Source of the DNA: Limisphaera sp049537155
Lineage (GTDB): Bacteria; Verrucomicrobiota; Verrucomicrobiia; Limisphaerales; Limisphaeraceae
NCBI RefSeq assembly: GCF_049537155.1
Contig: NZ_JBMVQZ010000002.1
Location: 186,001 to 250,000, forward strand
Direction: 5' to 3'
Length of the DNA stretch: 64,000 nt
The notes beneath the pieces are model-generated. The model made no database searches. It saw nothing but the letters and a program-made list of their open reading frames with translations, and was not told where the DNA came from. Positions 33,882 to 42,902 of the stretch are shown piece by piece; position 1 is the stretch's first letter, and every line of letters starts with the position of its first letter. Made by a program: the position numbers and the translations under genes.

Positions 33882-36710
33882 ATGGCCACGACGCAACAGC
33901 GTGCGGTGTTGTCGGCGACCTCGTGTGAGGTGGCTTTCGACAATGTGACGCGTCAGTTGTACGCGACGGATGCTTCGATCTACCGGATCGAGCCGGCGGC
34001 GGTGGCGTTTCCGCGGAACAGCCGGCAGGCCAGTGCGGTGGTGAAGGCGGCGCAGGAGGCCGGTTTGAGCGTGATTCCGCGCGGGGCGGGCACGGGTCTG
34101 GCGGGGGGCGCGTTGGGCGACGGTGTGGTGGTGGATTTTTCGCGGTATTTGCGGGCGATCCGGCGGTTTGATCGGGAGACGCAGACGGTGGAGGTGGAGG
34201 CGGGGGTGGTGCTGGATCAGTTGAACGCGTTTTTGCGGCCGCACGGTTTCTGTTTCGGGCCGGATGTGGCGACGAGTGACCGGGCGACGGTCGGGGGGAT
34301 GATTGCGAACAATTCGTCGGGTGCGCGGGCGCCGTGGTACGGGACGACAGCGGATCATGTGGTGGCGGTGGAGGTGGTGTTGTCGGACGGGCGGGTTCGG
34401 TGGTTGCGTCCGGGCGAGGACACGTTGCCGGTGCAGCGGCGGGTGGCGGACGATGTGGTGCAGTTGCACGGGTTGCGGATTCGGGAGCGGATGCCGCCGG
34501 GTTTGTTGAAGCGGTGGCCGGGGTATGCGCTGGACCGGTATCTGGAGCGGCCGGGGGATTTGACGCAGTTGATTTGCGGGAGTGAAGGGACGCTGGCGGG
34601 GGTGTTGAGTGCGGTGTTGCGGGTGGTGCCGCTGCCTTCGGAGAAGGGGTTGGGGGTGTTGTTTTTCGAGTCGCGCCGGGAGGCGATGGAGGCGGCGGTG
34701 GCGTTGCTGGATTTGAAGCCTGCGGCGGTGGAGCATCTGGACCGGTTGTTGCTGGATCAGACGCGGGGTCAGCCGGCCTTTGCGCGGGCGCGGGCGCTGC
34801 TGGGGTTGGATGAGCGGCGGTGCGAATCGTTGTTGGTGGTGGAGTTTCTGGATGCGGTGGGGGACAAGCTGTCGGCGCTGGAGCAGCGGCGGTTGGGCCG
34901 GGGTTGTCTGGTGTTGCGCGGGCAGGAGGAGATGGGGCTGGTGTGGTCGTTGCGGAAGGCGGGTCTGTCGTTGCTGACGGGTCGGAAGGGGCCGGCCAAG
35001 CCGGCGACGATCATCGAGGATGCGGCGGTGCGGCCGGAGCGGTTGCCGGCGTACGTGGAGGCGCTGGAGGGGTTGTTGGGGGAGCTGGGTTTGGAGGCGT
35101 CGTTTTACGGGCATGCGGGTTCGGGCCTGCTGCATGTGCGGCCGGTGCTGGATTTGCATCGGGCGGAGGATGTGCGGCGGCTGCGGCAGGTGGCAGAGGG
35201 GGTGTCGCGGTTGGTGGCGTGTTTCGGGGGGTCGCTGGCGGCGGAGCATGGTGTGGGGATAGCGCGGACGGAGTTCATGCCGGAGCAGCTGGGTGAGGAT
35301 TTGCTGGAGGCGATGCGGGAGATCAAGCGGTCGTTTGATCCGCATCAGTTGTTCAATCCGGGGAAGGTGATTCCGGACGGGCGGTATGCGTGTGACCGGG
35401 ATCTGCGGCAGGGGCCGGGGTACGAGTTGAAGCTGCCGTTTCAGCCGGTGCTGTCGTATCTGCCGCGGGACGGGTCGTTGGTGGGGAATCTGGAGCAGTG
35501 CAACGGGTGTGGCGGGTGCCGGAAGCCGACGCCGGTGATGTGCCCGACGTATCCGGTGACGGGGTGGGAGGGTTTGACGACGCGGGGCCGGGCCAACCTG
35601 ATTCGAGCGGCGTTGGAGGGGCGGGGGTTGGAGGGTCGGAGCTTGTGGCATTCGGAGGAGTTGCGGCAGGCGGTGGAGACGTGTCTGGGGTGCCGGGGGT
35701 GTGTGGTGGAGTGTCCGTCGAATGTGAATCTGGGTTTGTTGAAGGTGGATTTGCTGCATGCGCGGCATCGTGCGGAGGGGATGCCGGCGGGTGCATGGTT
35801 GGTGGGCCGGGTGGACCGGTGGGGTGAGTGGGGGACGCGGTTTCCGAGGCTGGCGAATGCGGTGTTGCGATGGGGTTGGGTGCGATGGGGGATGGAACGG
35901 TTTTTCGGGATTGCGGCGGAGCGGCCGTTGCCGGCGTTTGCGCGGGAGCGGTTCGATCGCTGGTTTGCGCGGCGGCGCCGGGGAGGTGCGCGGGACCGTG
36001 GCCGGGTGTGGCTGTGGGATGACACGTTTGTGCGGTATCACGAGCCGGGTGTGGGACGGGCGGCGGTGCGGGTGTTGGAGGCGCTGGGGTACGAGGTGGA
36101 GCTGGTGCGGGGCCGGCGGTGTTGCGGCCGGCCGGCGTTCAGCCAGGGGGATCTGGACCGGGCGCGGGAGCTGGGGAGTTGGAATCTGGGTTTGCTGCGC
36201 GGGGAGGATCCGCGTGTGCCGGTGGTGTTTTTGGAGCCGTCATGTTACACGATGTTCGCGGAGGATTACGAGCAGTTGGGTTTGGCGGGTGCGGCGGAGG
36301 TGGCGCGGCGGTGTGTGTTGTTCGAGGAGTTTGTGGAGCGGGCGTTGGAGGCGGAGCCGGATCGGGTGGCGTGGGAGCCGGGTCGGGGTTGGGTGTTGGT
36401 GCATGCGCATTGTCATGTGAAGGGTTGGGGTCCGTTGATGGCGCGGTTGGCGGGTCGGCTGCCGGGTCGGAGGGTGCGTTTGTTGGAGAGCGGCTGTTGC
36501 GGGATGGCGGGTGCGTTTGGTGCGATGGCGGCGACGTACGAGTTGTCGTTGCGCGTGGCGGAGCCGTTGATCGAGCAGGTGGTGCACACGCCGTACGGGA
36601 CGGTGGTGGTGGCATCGGGGACGAGTTGCCGGCAGCAGGTGGCGTATTTGTCGGCGGTGCCGGTGATGCACATGGCGCAGCTGCTGGCGGGGGCGCTGGT
36701 GGAGGGGTGA
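33882..36710 (+). CDS. FAD-linked oxidase fused to Fe-S heterodisulfide-reductase-like domain (D-lactate/glycolate dehydrogenase type)
   Basis: 2-hydroxyacid dehydrogenase of 942 residues that joins GlcD-like and GlcF-like parts. The PCMH-type FAD domain has IPRGAGTGLAGGALG and GGMIANNSSG; the FAD-oxidase C domain ends around residue 520 with FDPHQLFNPGKVIP. Two 4Fe-4S motifs follow: CNGCGGCRKPTPVMCP near 540 and CLGCRGCVVECP near 600. Two CCG (cysteine-rich) domains follow, with RRCCGRPAFSQGD near 745 and ESGCCGMAGAFG near 869. It would pass electrons from D-lactate, glycolate or a similar acid to the quinone pool. ATG 33882 is preceded by GGAAAG; an upstream in-frame extension to 33813 lacks similarity. 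The family is sure, the substrate is not. Confidence 0.9.
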   Translation: MATTQQRAVLSATSCEVAFDNVTRQLYATDASIYRIEPAAVAFPRNSRQASAVVKAAQEAGLSVIPRGAGTGLAGGALGDGVVVDFSRYLRAIRRFDRETQTVEVEAGVVLDQLNAFLRPHGFCFGPDVATSDRATVGGMIANNSSGARAPWYGTTADHVVAVEVVLSDGRVRWLRPGEDTLPVQRRVADDVVQLHGLRIRERMPPGLLKRWPGYALDRYLERPGDLTQLICGSEGTLAGVLSAVLRVVPLPSEKGLGVLFFESRREAMEAAVALLDLKPAAVEHLDRLLLDQTRGQPAFARARALLGLDERRCESLLVVEFLDAVGDKLSALEQRRLGRGCLVLRGQEEMGLVWSLRKAGLSLLTGRKGPAKPATIIEDAAVRPERLPAYVEALEGLLGELGLEASFYGHAGSGLLHVRPVLDLHRAEDVRRLRQVAEGVSRLVACFGGSLAAEHGVGIARTEFMPEQLGEDLLEAMREIKRSFDPHQLFNPGKVIPDGRYACDRDLRQGPGYELKLPFQPVLSYLPRDGSLVGNLEQCNGCGGCRKPTPVMCPTYPVTGWEGLTTRGRANLIRAALEGRGLEGRSLWHSEELRQAVETCLGCRGCVVECPSNVNLGLLKVDLLHARHRAEGMPAGAWLVGRVDRWGEWGTRFPRLANAVLRWGWVRWGMERFFGIAAERPLPAFARERFDRWFARRRRGGARDRGRVWLWDDTFVRYHEPGVGRAAVRVLEALGYEVELVRGRRCCGRPAFSQGDLDRARELGSWNLGLLRGEDPRVPVVFLEPSCYTMFAEDYEQLGLAGAAEVARRCVLFEEFVERALEAEPDRVAWEPGRGWVLVHAHCHVKGWGPLMARLAGRLPGRRVRLLESGCCGMAGAFGAMAATYELSLRVAEPLIEQVVHTPYGTVVVASGTSCRQQVAYLSAVPVMHMAQLLAGALVEG

Positions 36711-36726
36711 TTGGTGCCGGGGCGAC

Positions 36727-39700
36727 TTGACGGGTGGGGCGACCCGGTGGAGGTTCGGCAGGTTTTTGGTGGAGAAGGTCGGTGCGGGGACAGAGAGGCC
36801 GGGTTGGACCCGGTGGGAAGGCACTCCCGCTGCACGGGCGCTGGTGCGGCGTGTGGAGGAGGGCGGGGTGTTGGGTTTGCCGCGGGTGGCGGAACCGGCG
36901 CGTCCGTTTCTGGTGGCGTGGTTGCACCGTTGTTTTCCGGATCGGCCGCTGGTGGTGGTGACGCCGGATGCGCGCCGGATGGAGGGGTTTCAGCAGGATT
37001 TGGAGACCTGGCTGCGGGTTTTGGAGGGGCGTGAGGTTCCGGCGGATGGCGATGCGGGCGGGGGCGAGGTGGGTCCTGCGGGTGTGCTGGTGTTTCCTGC
37101 GTGGGAGTTGTTGCCGGTGGAGGAGGGGTTGCCGCATGTGGACACGATCAGCGAACGGCTGGAGGTGTTGGTGCGGCTGGCGCAGGTGCGGTCGGGCGCG
37201 GGCCCGGCGCCGGTGATCGTGACGTGCGGTGCGGCGCTGGTGCAGCGGACGTTTGCGCCGCGGGAGCTGGAGCGGCGGTTGCGGGTGGTGGGTTGTGGGG
37301 GCCGGGTGGATCCGCTGGAGTTGGTGGAGTGGTTGGAGGCGCAGGGGTACGAGCCGGAGGTGCAGGTGACGCAGAAGGGCGAGGTGGCGTTGCGCGGGGG
37401 GATTGTGGACGTGTTTCCGCCGACGGAGCCCTGGCCGGTGCGGCTGGAGTTTTTTGGGGACACGGTGGAGTCGGTGCGGGTGTTCGATCCGCTCACGCAG
37501 GTTTCGCGCGGGCGGCTGGGGGGTGTGGTGTTGGGGCCGGCGGGCGAGCTGGGGATTTTGCGGCGGGCATTGCGGAGTGCGGCAGCGGGGGAGGGCGATG
37601 TTCCGGGGTTGAGCGTGCCGGCGGCGCACTGGCCGGCGGGGACGGTGGTGGTGTGGAGCGATGCGGATGAGGTGCGGTTGCGGGTGGGGGAGTGTCTGCA
37701 GGGCGGGGCGGGCGGTGACCCGCTGTGGGCGGAGTGGTCGGAGGTGGAACGGGAACTGGCGTCGCACGCGGGGCCGAAGGTGTGGATGGGCGAGGGTGCG
37801 CCGGAACGGGGCGAGGTGGCCGGCGGTGGAGGGCGATGTGGCGAAGGAGCGGCCTGGGTGGCCGTGGCGGCGGATGAGGAGGGGGCCGGGTGTGCATGGG
37901 TTTGGGAGGATCTGGAGGCGTTTCGGCCGTTGCCGGAGCGGCCGCCGCCGGCGGAGGTGGCGGAGGTGCAACGGCGGGAGTTTTTCGAGCAGATGCATCG
38001 CTGGCTGCGGCAGGGGCAGGCGGTGGTGGTGTTTTGTCCGAGCGCGGGCGAGCGGGAGCGGTTTGAGGAGCTGTGGCGGGAGTGGGTGCCGGGGGAGGCG
38101 GGGGCGGACGGGTTGCGGCCGGAGGTGCATGCGGGTGCGTTGCGGCGGGGGTTCTGGTGTGAGGCGGCGGGGTTGGTGGTGGTGTCCGACGCGGAGGTGT
38201 TCGGCCGGACGCGCATCCCGCGGCCGCGGCGGATGAAGTCGCGTCATGCGGCGGCGATGCGGTCGGTGTTCGAGATCGATTTCTCGGAGTGGGAGGTGGG
38301 GGATCTGGTGGTGCATTTGAACTACGGGATCGGCCGGTACCTGGGTTTGGAGACGCTGCCGGAGGGGGGTGCCGGTGGGTCGCGCGGGATGGAGTGTCTG
38401 GTGCTGGAGTATGCGCCGGAGGAGCCGGGCCAGCCGCCGCCGCGGTTGTACGTGCCGGTGAGCGAGGCGCATCTGGTGAGCAAGTACGTGGGGGCGGGCC
38501 GGGTGCGGCCGCCGCTGCACACGTTGAGCGGGCACCGGTGGCGGGTGGCGCGTGAGAAGGCGGAGCGGGCGGTTCGGGATGTGGCGGCGGAGTTGCTGGC
38601 GGTGGCGGCGGCGCGTGCGGCGCAGCCGGGGCATGCGTTCAAGCCGGACACGCCGTGGCAACGTGAGTTTGAGGCGGCCTTTCCGTACGAGGAGACGCCG
38701 GATCAGTTGCGGACGATTGCGGAGGTGAAGGCGGACATGGAACGGCCGCGGCCGATGGACCGGCTGGTGTGTGGCGATGTGGGTTTTGGGAAGACGGAGG
38801 TGGCGTTGCGGGCGGCGTTCAAGGCGGTGATGGACGGCAAACAGGTGGCGGTGCTGGTACCGACGACGGTGCTGGCGCAGCAGCATTACAACACGTTTCG
38901 GGATCGGATGGCCGATTATCCGGTGCGGGTGGAGTTGTTGTCGCGGTTTCGGACGCGCGGGGAGCAGCGCCGGGTGCTGGAGGGGCTGGCCAGTGGGTCG
39001 GTGGACATCGTGATCGGGACGCACCGATTGTTGCAGCCGGACGTGCGGTTCCGGGATCTGGGCCTGGTGGTGGTGGACGAGGAGCAGCGGTTTGGTGTGC
39101 TGCACAAGGAGCGGTTGAAACAGCTGCGGACGCAGGTGGACGTGCTGACGTTGAGCGCGACGCCGATCCCGCGGACGTTGTATCTGGCGTTGATGGGGGC
39201 GCGGGACCTGAGTCTGATCCAGACGCCGCCCCAGGATCGGCTGCCGGTGGAGACGATCGTGATTCCGTATGACGAGGAGGTGATCCGGCAGGCGATTTTG
39301 CGGGAGTTGAACCGGGGCGGGCAGGTGTATTTCCTGCACAACCGGGTGAGCACGATCGAGACGATGCGGGCGCGGTTGCAGACGCTGGTGCCGGGGGCGC
39401 GGATTGTGGTGGGGCACGGGCAGATGAAGGCCGAGGCGCTGGAGGAGGTGATGACGCGGTTCATCAACGGCGAGGCGGACGTGCTGTTGTCCACGACGAT
39501 CATCGAGAGCGGATTGGACATTCCGAACGCGAACACGATCATCATTGACCGGGCGGACCGGTTCGGTTTGAGCGATCTGTATCAGCTGCGGGGGCGGGTG
39601 GGGCGTTACAAGCATCAGGCGTATGCGTACCTGCTGCTGCCGCGGCACGGGCGGTTGCTGATGCAGGTGCGCAAGCGGATGAGCGCGATGCGGCAGTATG

Positions 39701-40353
39701 CGTCGTTGGGCAGCGGGTTCAAGGTGGCGATGCGGGATCTGGAGATCCGGGGTGCGGGGAACCTGCTGGGTCCGGAGCAGAGCGGGCACATCACGGCCGT
39801 GGGGTTCGAGCTGTACTGTCAGCTGTTGCAGCAGAGCATCGCGGCGTTGCAGGGCCGGCCGGTGCCGCGCCGGGTGGAGGTGGCGTTGCGCCTGGATTTT
39901 TTGGAGGTGGCGGCCGGCGGGGCGTGTGAAGGGGGCGGTCCGGCGGCGTATCTGCCGCATGGGTATGTGGCGGAGCCACGGCATCGGATCGAGGTGTACC
40001 GCCGGCTGGCGCAGGTGACGGATGGGGGGCAGTTGGAGGCGCTGGCGGCGGAGTTGCGGGATCGGTTCGGTCCGTTGCCGGAGCCGGTGGAGTGGTTGTT
40101 GATGACGGTGCGGATCCGGCTGGCGGCGGCGGCGCGGGGGATCACGCATGTGGAGGTGCGGGAGGGCCGGTTGATGTTGAGCCGGCAGGGCGAATGGCTC
40201 CAATGGGAGGGGCGGTTTCCGCGGTTGACGCGCAAGTCGCCCGGGGCGCGGTTGAGGGAGATCCTGAAGTTCCTGGAGGGTCTGCCGGAGGTGACCACGG
40301 GTCTGCTGGTCGGGGCAGGCGCGGCGGGGCCGGTCCCGGGGCGAAACGGGTGA
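36727..40353 (+). CDS. mfd: Transcription-repair coupling factor Mfd
   Basis: Superfamily 2 translocase that removes RNA polymerase stalled at DNA lesions and recruits UvrA. About 1208 residues. An N-terminal UvrB-like region contains VVTPDARRMEGFQQDL. The RNA-polymerase-interacting domain begins at VHLNYGIGRYLGLETL. The translocase has GDVGFGKTEVALRAAF (Walker A near residue 683), VVDEEQRFGVLHKERLK (motif II) and LSATPIPRTLYLALMG. The TRG motif region and QLRGRVGRYKHQAYAYLL follow, and the C-terminal D7 domain is present. The TTG at 36727 is the longest start; GTG 36769 is an alternative. An inverted repeat GGACCCG/CGGGTCC (40355-40382) lies just past the stop but lacks a U-tract. Housekeeping gene, no oddities except extreme G-biased codon use. 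Confidence 0.95.
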   Translation: MTGGATRWRFGRFLVEKVGAGTERPGWTRWEGTPAARALVRRVEEGGVLGLPRVAEPARPFLVAWLHRCFPDRPLVVVTPDARRMEGFQQDLETWLRVLEGREVPADGDAGGGEVGPAGVLVFPAWELLPVEEGLPHVDTISERLEVLVRLAQVRSGAGPAPVIVTCGAALVQRTFAPRELERRLRVVGCGGRVDPLELVEWLEAQGYEPEVQVTQKGEVALRGGIVDVFPPTEPWPVRLEFFGDTVESVRVFDPLTQVSRGRLGGVVLGPAGELGILRRALRSAAAGEGDVPGLSVPAAHWPAGTVVVWSDADEVRLRVGECLQGGAGGDPLWAEWSEVERELASHAGPKVWMGEGAPERGEVAGGGGRCGEGAAWVAVAADEEGAGCAWVWEDLEAFRPLPERPPPAEVAEVQRREFFEQMHRWLRQGQAVVVFCPSAGERERFEELWREWVPGEAGADGLRPEVHAGALRRGFWCEAAGLVVVSDAEVFGRTRIPRPRRMKSRHAAAMRSVFEIDFSEWEVGDLVVHLNYGIGRYLGLETLPEGGAGGSRGMECLVLEYAPEEPGQPPPRLYVPVSEAHLVSKYVGAGRVRPPLHTLSGHRWRVAREKAERAVRDVAAELLAVAAARAAQPGHAFKPDTPWQREFEAAFPYEETPDQLRTIAEVKADMERPRPMDRLVCGDVGFGKTEVALRAAFKAVMDGKQVAVLVPTTVLAQQHYNTFRDRMADYPVRVELLSRFRTRGEQRRVLEGLASGSVDIVIGTHRLLQPDVRFRDLGLVVVDEEQRFGVLHKERLKQLRTQVDVLTLSATPIPRTLYLALMGARDLSLIQTPPQDRLPVETIVIPYDEEVIRQAILRELNRGGQVYFLHNRVSTIETMRARLQTLVPGARIVVGHGQMKAEALEEVMTRFINGEADVLLSTTIIESGLDIPNANTIIIDRADRFGLSDLYQLRGRVGRYKHQAYAYLLLPRHGRLLMQVRKRMSAMRQYASLGSGFKVAMRDLEIRGAGNLLGPEQSGHITAVGFELYCQLLQQSIAALQGRPVPRRVEVALRLDFLEVAAGGACEGGGPAAYLPHGYVAEPRHRIEVYRRLAQVTDGGQLEALAAELRDRFGPLPEPVEWLLMTVRIRLAAAARGITHVEVREGRLMLSRQGEWLQWEGRFPRLTRKSPGARLREILKFLEGLPEVTTGLLVGAGAAGPVPGRNG

Positions 40354-40457
40354 GGGACCCGGGGTGGGCCCGGGGCGGGTCCGTGGAGGATTGGAGCCGT
40401 GGTTTCGGGTGGGGCCCGATGGGGGAACGGGAGTGCATGGGATACGATGTCGGAGCA

Positions 40458-40486
40458 TTGACGGCCTGCGGCGAAGGCGGTTAACT
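40458..40486 (+). promoter_or_regulatory. Candidate sigma-70-type promoter of the histidine kinase gene
   Basis: TTGACG (40458-40463) and TTAACT (40481-40486) are separated by exactly 17 nt, about 120 nt upstream of the kinase start. The -35 is good, the -10 weak. Confidence 0.35.
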
Positions 40487-40608
40487 GCAAAGCTGACAGC
40501 AAGCATCCAGTGGCGGTGGCTCCGGTCCCCGGAGGGGCGTCGGGCCAGGTTGCCGGGTGCGCGGGCGGCGAATCGGGCAGTGGCACCGCCTGGCGGTGTG
40601 GAGACGGG

Positions 40609-42705
40609 ATGAAAACCATTCTTGTACTGGCGGATCATCCGGATACGGCCGAGGCAGTGCGCGCGGCGTTGGATCCCCAGGAATACCGCGTGGTTCATCG
40701 AGTTTCGTTGGAGGAGGCGGAGCCTTTACTGGCGCATGGCCTGGTGCAGTTGTGTGTGTTGGACGCGGATCTGACGGGGGTGCAGGCGTTGTGGATGATC
40801 GAGCGGATCCGGCGCCGGAGCGCGAAGTGTCCGCTGGTGGTGCTGGCCGGGGCGCGCCAGCCGGAGTGGGAGGAGGAGGCGGTGCTGCAGGGGGTGGCCC
40901 AGGTGGTGAGCAAGCCGGTGCGGCCGCGTCTGCTGCAGGCGGTGGTGGAACGGTTGGCCGGTGGCGGGAAGGCGCCGGCCGAGCCGGCTCCGTCCAACGG
41001 GCACACGGCCCGATTGTCGGCCAAGCCCTCGCCGGGGACGGATTTTGTGCCGTTGAGTGGGGCGCGAACGCTGGCGGAGGTGGCGGGGGATGCGGCGGGG
41101 GGTGCTGCCGCCGGCCGGCAGGGGTTCGAGATCCTGCGGAAGTTTTCGGCGATTTTGACGCATTCGTTGGATGCGGAGGGTTTGTTGCGGCAGTTCCTGT
41201 TTTTGTTGCGGGAGCTGTTCAGTGTGAACCGTGCGGTGGTGTTTTTGCGGCGGCCGGCGCTGACGGCGGTGGGTCTGCCGGCGGAGGGTTCCGAGCAGCG
41301 TTTGCGGGCGGCGTGTTGGTTGAGCATGCCGGGCAGTTTGGTGGAACAGGTGGAATTGTCGCTGGAGGCGGGGTTGGGCGGTGCGTTGCAGCAGTGGGGT
41401 CGGATCCTGCGCCGGAACAGTCCGGAGCTGCTGCAGGATCCGGAGGCGCAGAAGGAGTTCGAGCTGCTGGGCATGCAGGTGGCGGTGCCGATTGTGGACC
41501 GGGAGCATCTGCTGGGGGTGGCGATGTTCGACGGGCACATCACGGGTGAGCCGCTGAGCAATGCGGAGCTGGAACTGGTGTTTCATCTGCTGGAGCAGGT
41601 GGGGTTGGCGCTGCGGAACATCTGGTTGCACGATCAGTTGCAGGCCAATCACCAGATGCTGGCCGAGATCCTGCGGGAGCTGAACAGTGCGTGTGTGGTG
41701 GTGGGGCCGAATCTGACGATCCTGCACGCCAACCGTGCGGCCCGGCGATTGTTCCGGAGCGGGAGTCGGCGGACGGGCGAGCCGGATTTTTCGGATCTGC
41801 CGGCGGCGTTGGGGGCGAAGGTGTATCAGGTGCTCCGGACGGGGGCGGGTTTGCCGACGTTCCGTTACACGCCCGAGGATCAGTCCGGGACGGTGTACAT
41901 GGTGAGCATTGTGCCGTTTCGGAGCCAGGGCTCCGGGGATGCACTGACCTCGGCCCTGTTGATCGCGGACGATCGGACGCAGGCCGAACGGTTGCAGAAG
42001 TTGGAGCTGGAGGCGGCGCACCTGCGGTTGATCCGGAGCATGGCCGACCGGCTGGTGCACGAGATCGGCAATGCCCTGGTGCCGCTGACGACGCATCAAC
42101 AGTTGATGGCGGAACGGTTCGACGATCCGGAGTTCCGGCGTTCGCTGGAGCAGGCGTTGGCCACGGGTGTGCAACGGATCAGCCGGTTGCTGCAGCAGAT
42201 GCGGTTTCTGGCGGCCGAGACCGCGCTGGGGGACGAGCCTGTGCCGTTGGTGCCGTTGGTGCAGGAGGCGTTTCAGGAGGCGCGGAAGCACGTGCCGCAA
42301 AGCCGCGCGGAACTGGAGTTTCGCGATCCGGGCCGGCCGGTGTTCGTCCGGGGTGATCGGACGGCGTTGCGTCATGCGTTGACGGAGGTGTTGTTGAACG
42401 CGCTGCAGTCCGGGCCGGAGGAGGCCAAGGTGCAGGTGCAACTGGTGACGCAGACGAACGGGACGGGGCATCCGGTGCTGGCGCTGGAGGTGCGCGATCA
42501 GGGCAGCGGGTTCAATGCCGAGACGGCCCAGAAGGCCGGGGAACCGTTCTTCACGACGCGGAACGTGGGCCTGGGTCTGGGCCTGGCGGTGACGCGCCGG
42601 ATCGTGGAATCGCACCGGGGTCGGTTGGAGGTGGTACCGGCTGCCGAACCGGCGGCGGGTGTGGTTCGCATCACGCTGCCGCTGGCGGAAGTCACGGGCG
42701 CTTGA
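40609..42705 (+). CDS. Hybrid sensor: receiver-GAF-PAS-histidine kinase
   Basis: 698-residue soluble signalling protein with reversed order. An N-terminal receiver-like domain (residues 1-125) has acceptor Asp at 52 or 54 (LCVLDADLTG) and the conserved Lys in VVSKPV. A GAF domain follows (about 175-340, ending near GVAMFDGHI), then a PAS-like region (LNSACVVVGPNLTILHANRA). The dimerisation box has the phospho-acceptor H484 in RLVHEIGNALVPL, and the ATPase has VLLNALQSG (N box), VRDQGSGFN (G1) and FFTTRNVGLGLGLAVTRRI (F/G2). No membrane segment was seen, so it senses a cytoplasmic signal. The receiver lacks the early acidic pair in clear form (VLADHPDT), so phosphorylation there is uncertain. 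No separate response regulator is encoded next to it. Confidence 0.85.
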   Translation: MKTILVLADHPDTAEAVRAALDPQEYRVVHRVSLEEAEPLLAHGLVQLCVLDADLTGVQALWMIERIRRRSAKCPLVVLAGARQPEWEEEAVLQGVAQVVSKPVRPRLLQAVVERLAGGGKAPAEPAPSNGHTARLSAKPSPGTDFVPLSGARTLAEVAGDAAGGAAAGRQGFEILRKFSAILTHSLDAEGLLRQFLFLLRELFSVNRAVVFLRRPALTAVGLPAEGSEQRLRAACWLSMPGSLVEQVELSLEAGLGGALQQWGRILRRNSPELLQDPEAQKEFELLGMQVAVPIVDREHLLGVAMFDGHITGEPLSNAELELVFHLLEQVGLALRNIWLHDQLQANHQMLAEILRELNSACVVVGPNLTILHANRAARRLFRSGSRRTGEPDFSDLPAALGAKVYQVLRTGAGLPTFRYTPEDQSGTVYMVSIVPFRSQGSGDALTSALLIADDRTQAERLQKLELEAAHLRLIRSMADRLVHEIGNALVPLTTHQQLMAERFDDPEFRRSLEQALATGVQRISRLLQQMRFLAAETALGDEPVPLVPLVQEAFQEARKHVPQSRAELEFRDPGRPVFVRGDRTALRHALTEVLLNALQSGPEEAKVQVQLVTQTNGTGHPVLALEVRDQGSGFNAETAQKAGEPFFTTRNVGLGLGLAVTRRIVESHRGRLEVVPAAEPAAGVVRITLPLAEVTGA

Positions 42706-42902
42706 AGGCGGGCACGCGGGCGGCCGCTTGAGTCGGGGCTGGAGGTGCGCGCCCGCCGGTGGGTGCGCGGGGCGCACGGGTGGGGCTCGAAGGGCGTGTG
42801 GTGGGGCAGGGTCGTGCGGCGAAGGGACGGCGCGTTGCGTTCGAAGGGCTGCGCCGTTTGGTTGGGGTGGCGGATGGGAGGGGGTGCCCGGAGAGTTTCG
42901 CC

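Noticed and set aside
36139..40698. Minus-strand open frame of about 1519 codons opposite the FAD/Fe-S and mfd genes
   Set aside because: Its translation is dominated by Arg, Pro and His and mirrors highly biased G-rich codons of the real genes on the plus strand. No domain is recognisable. The same applies to the long minus frames at 33864-36041 and 47288-51643.
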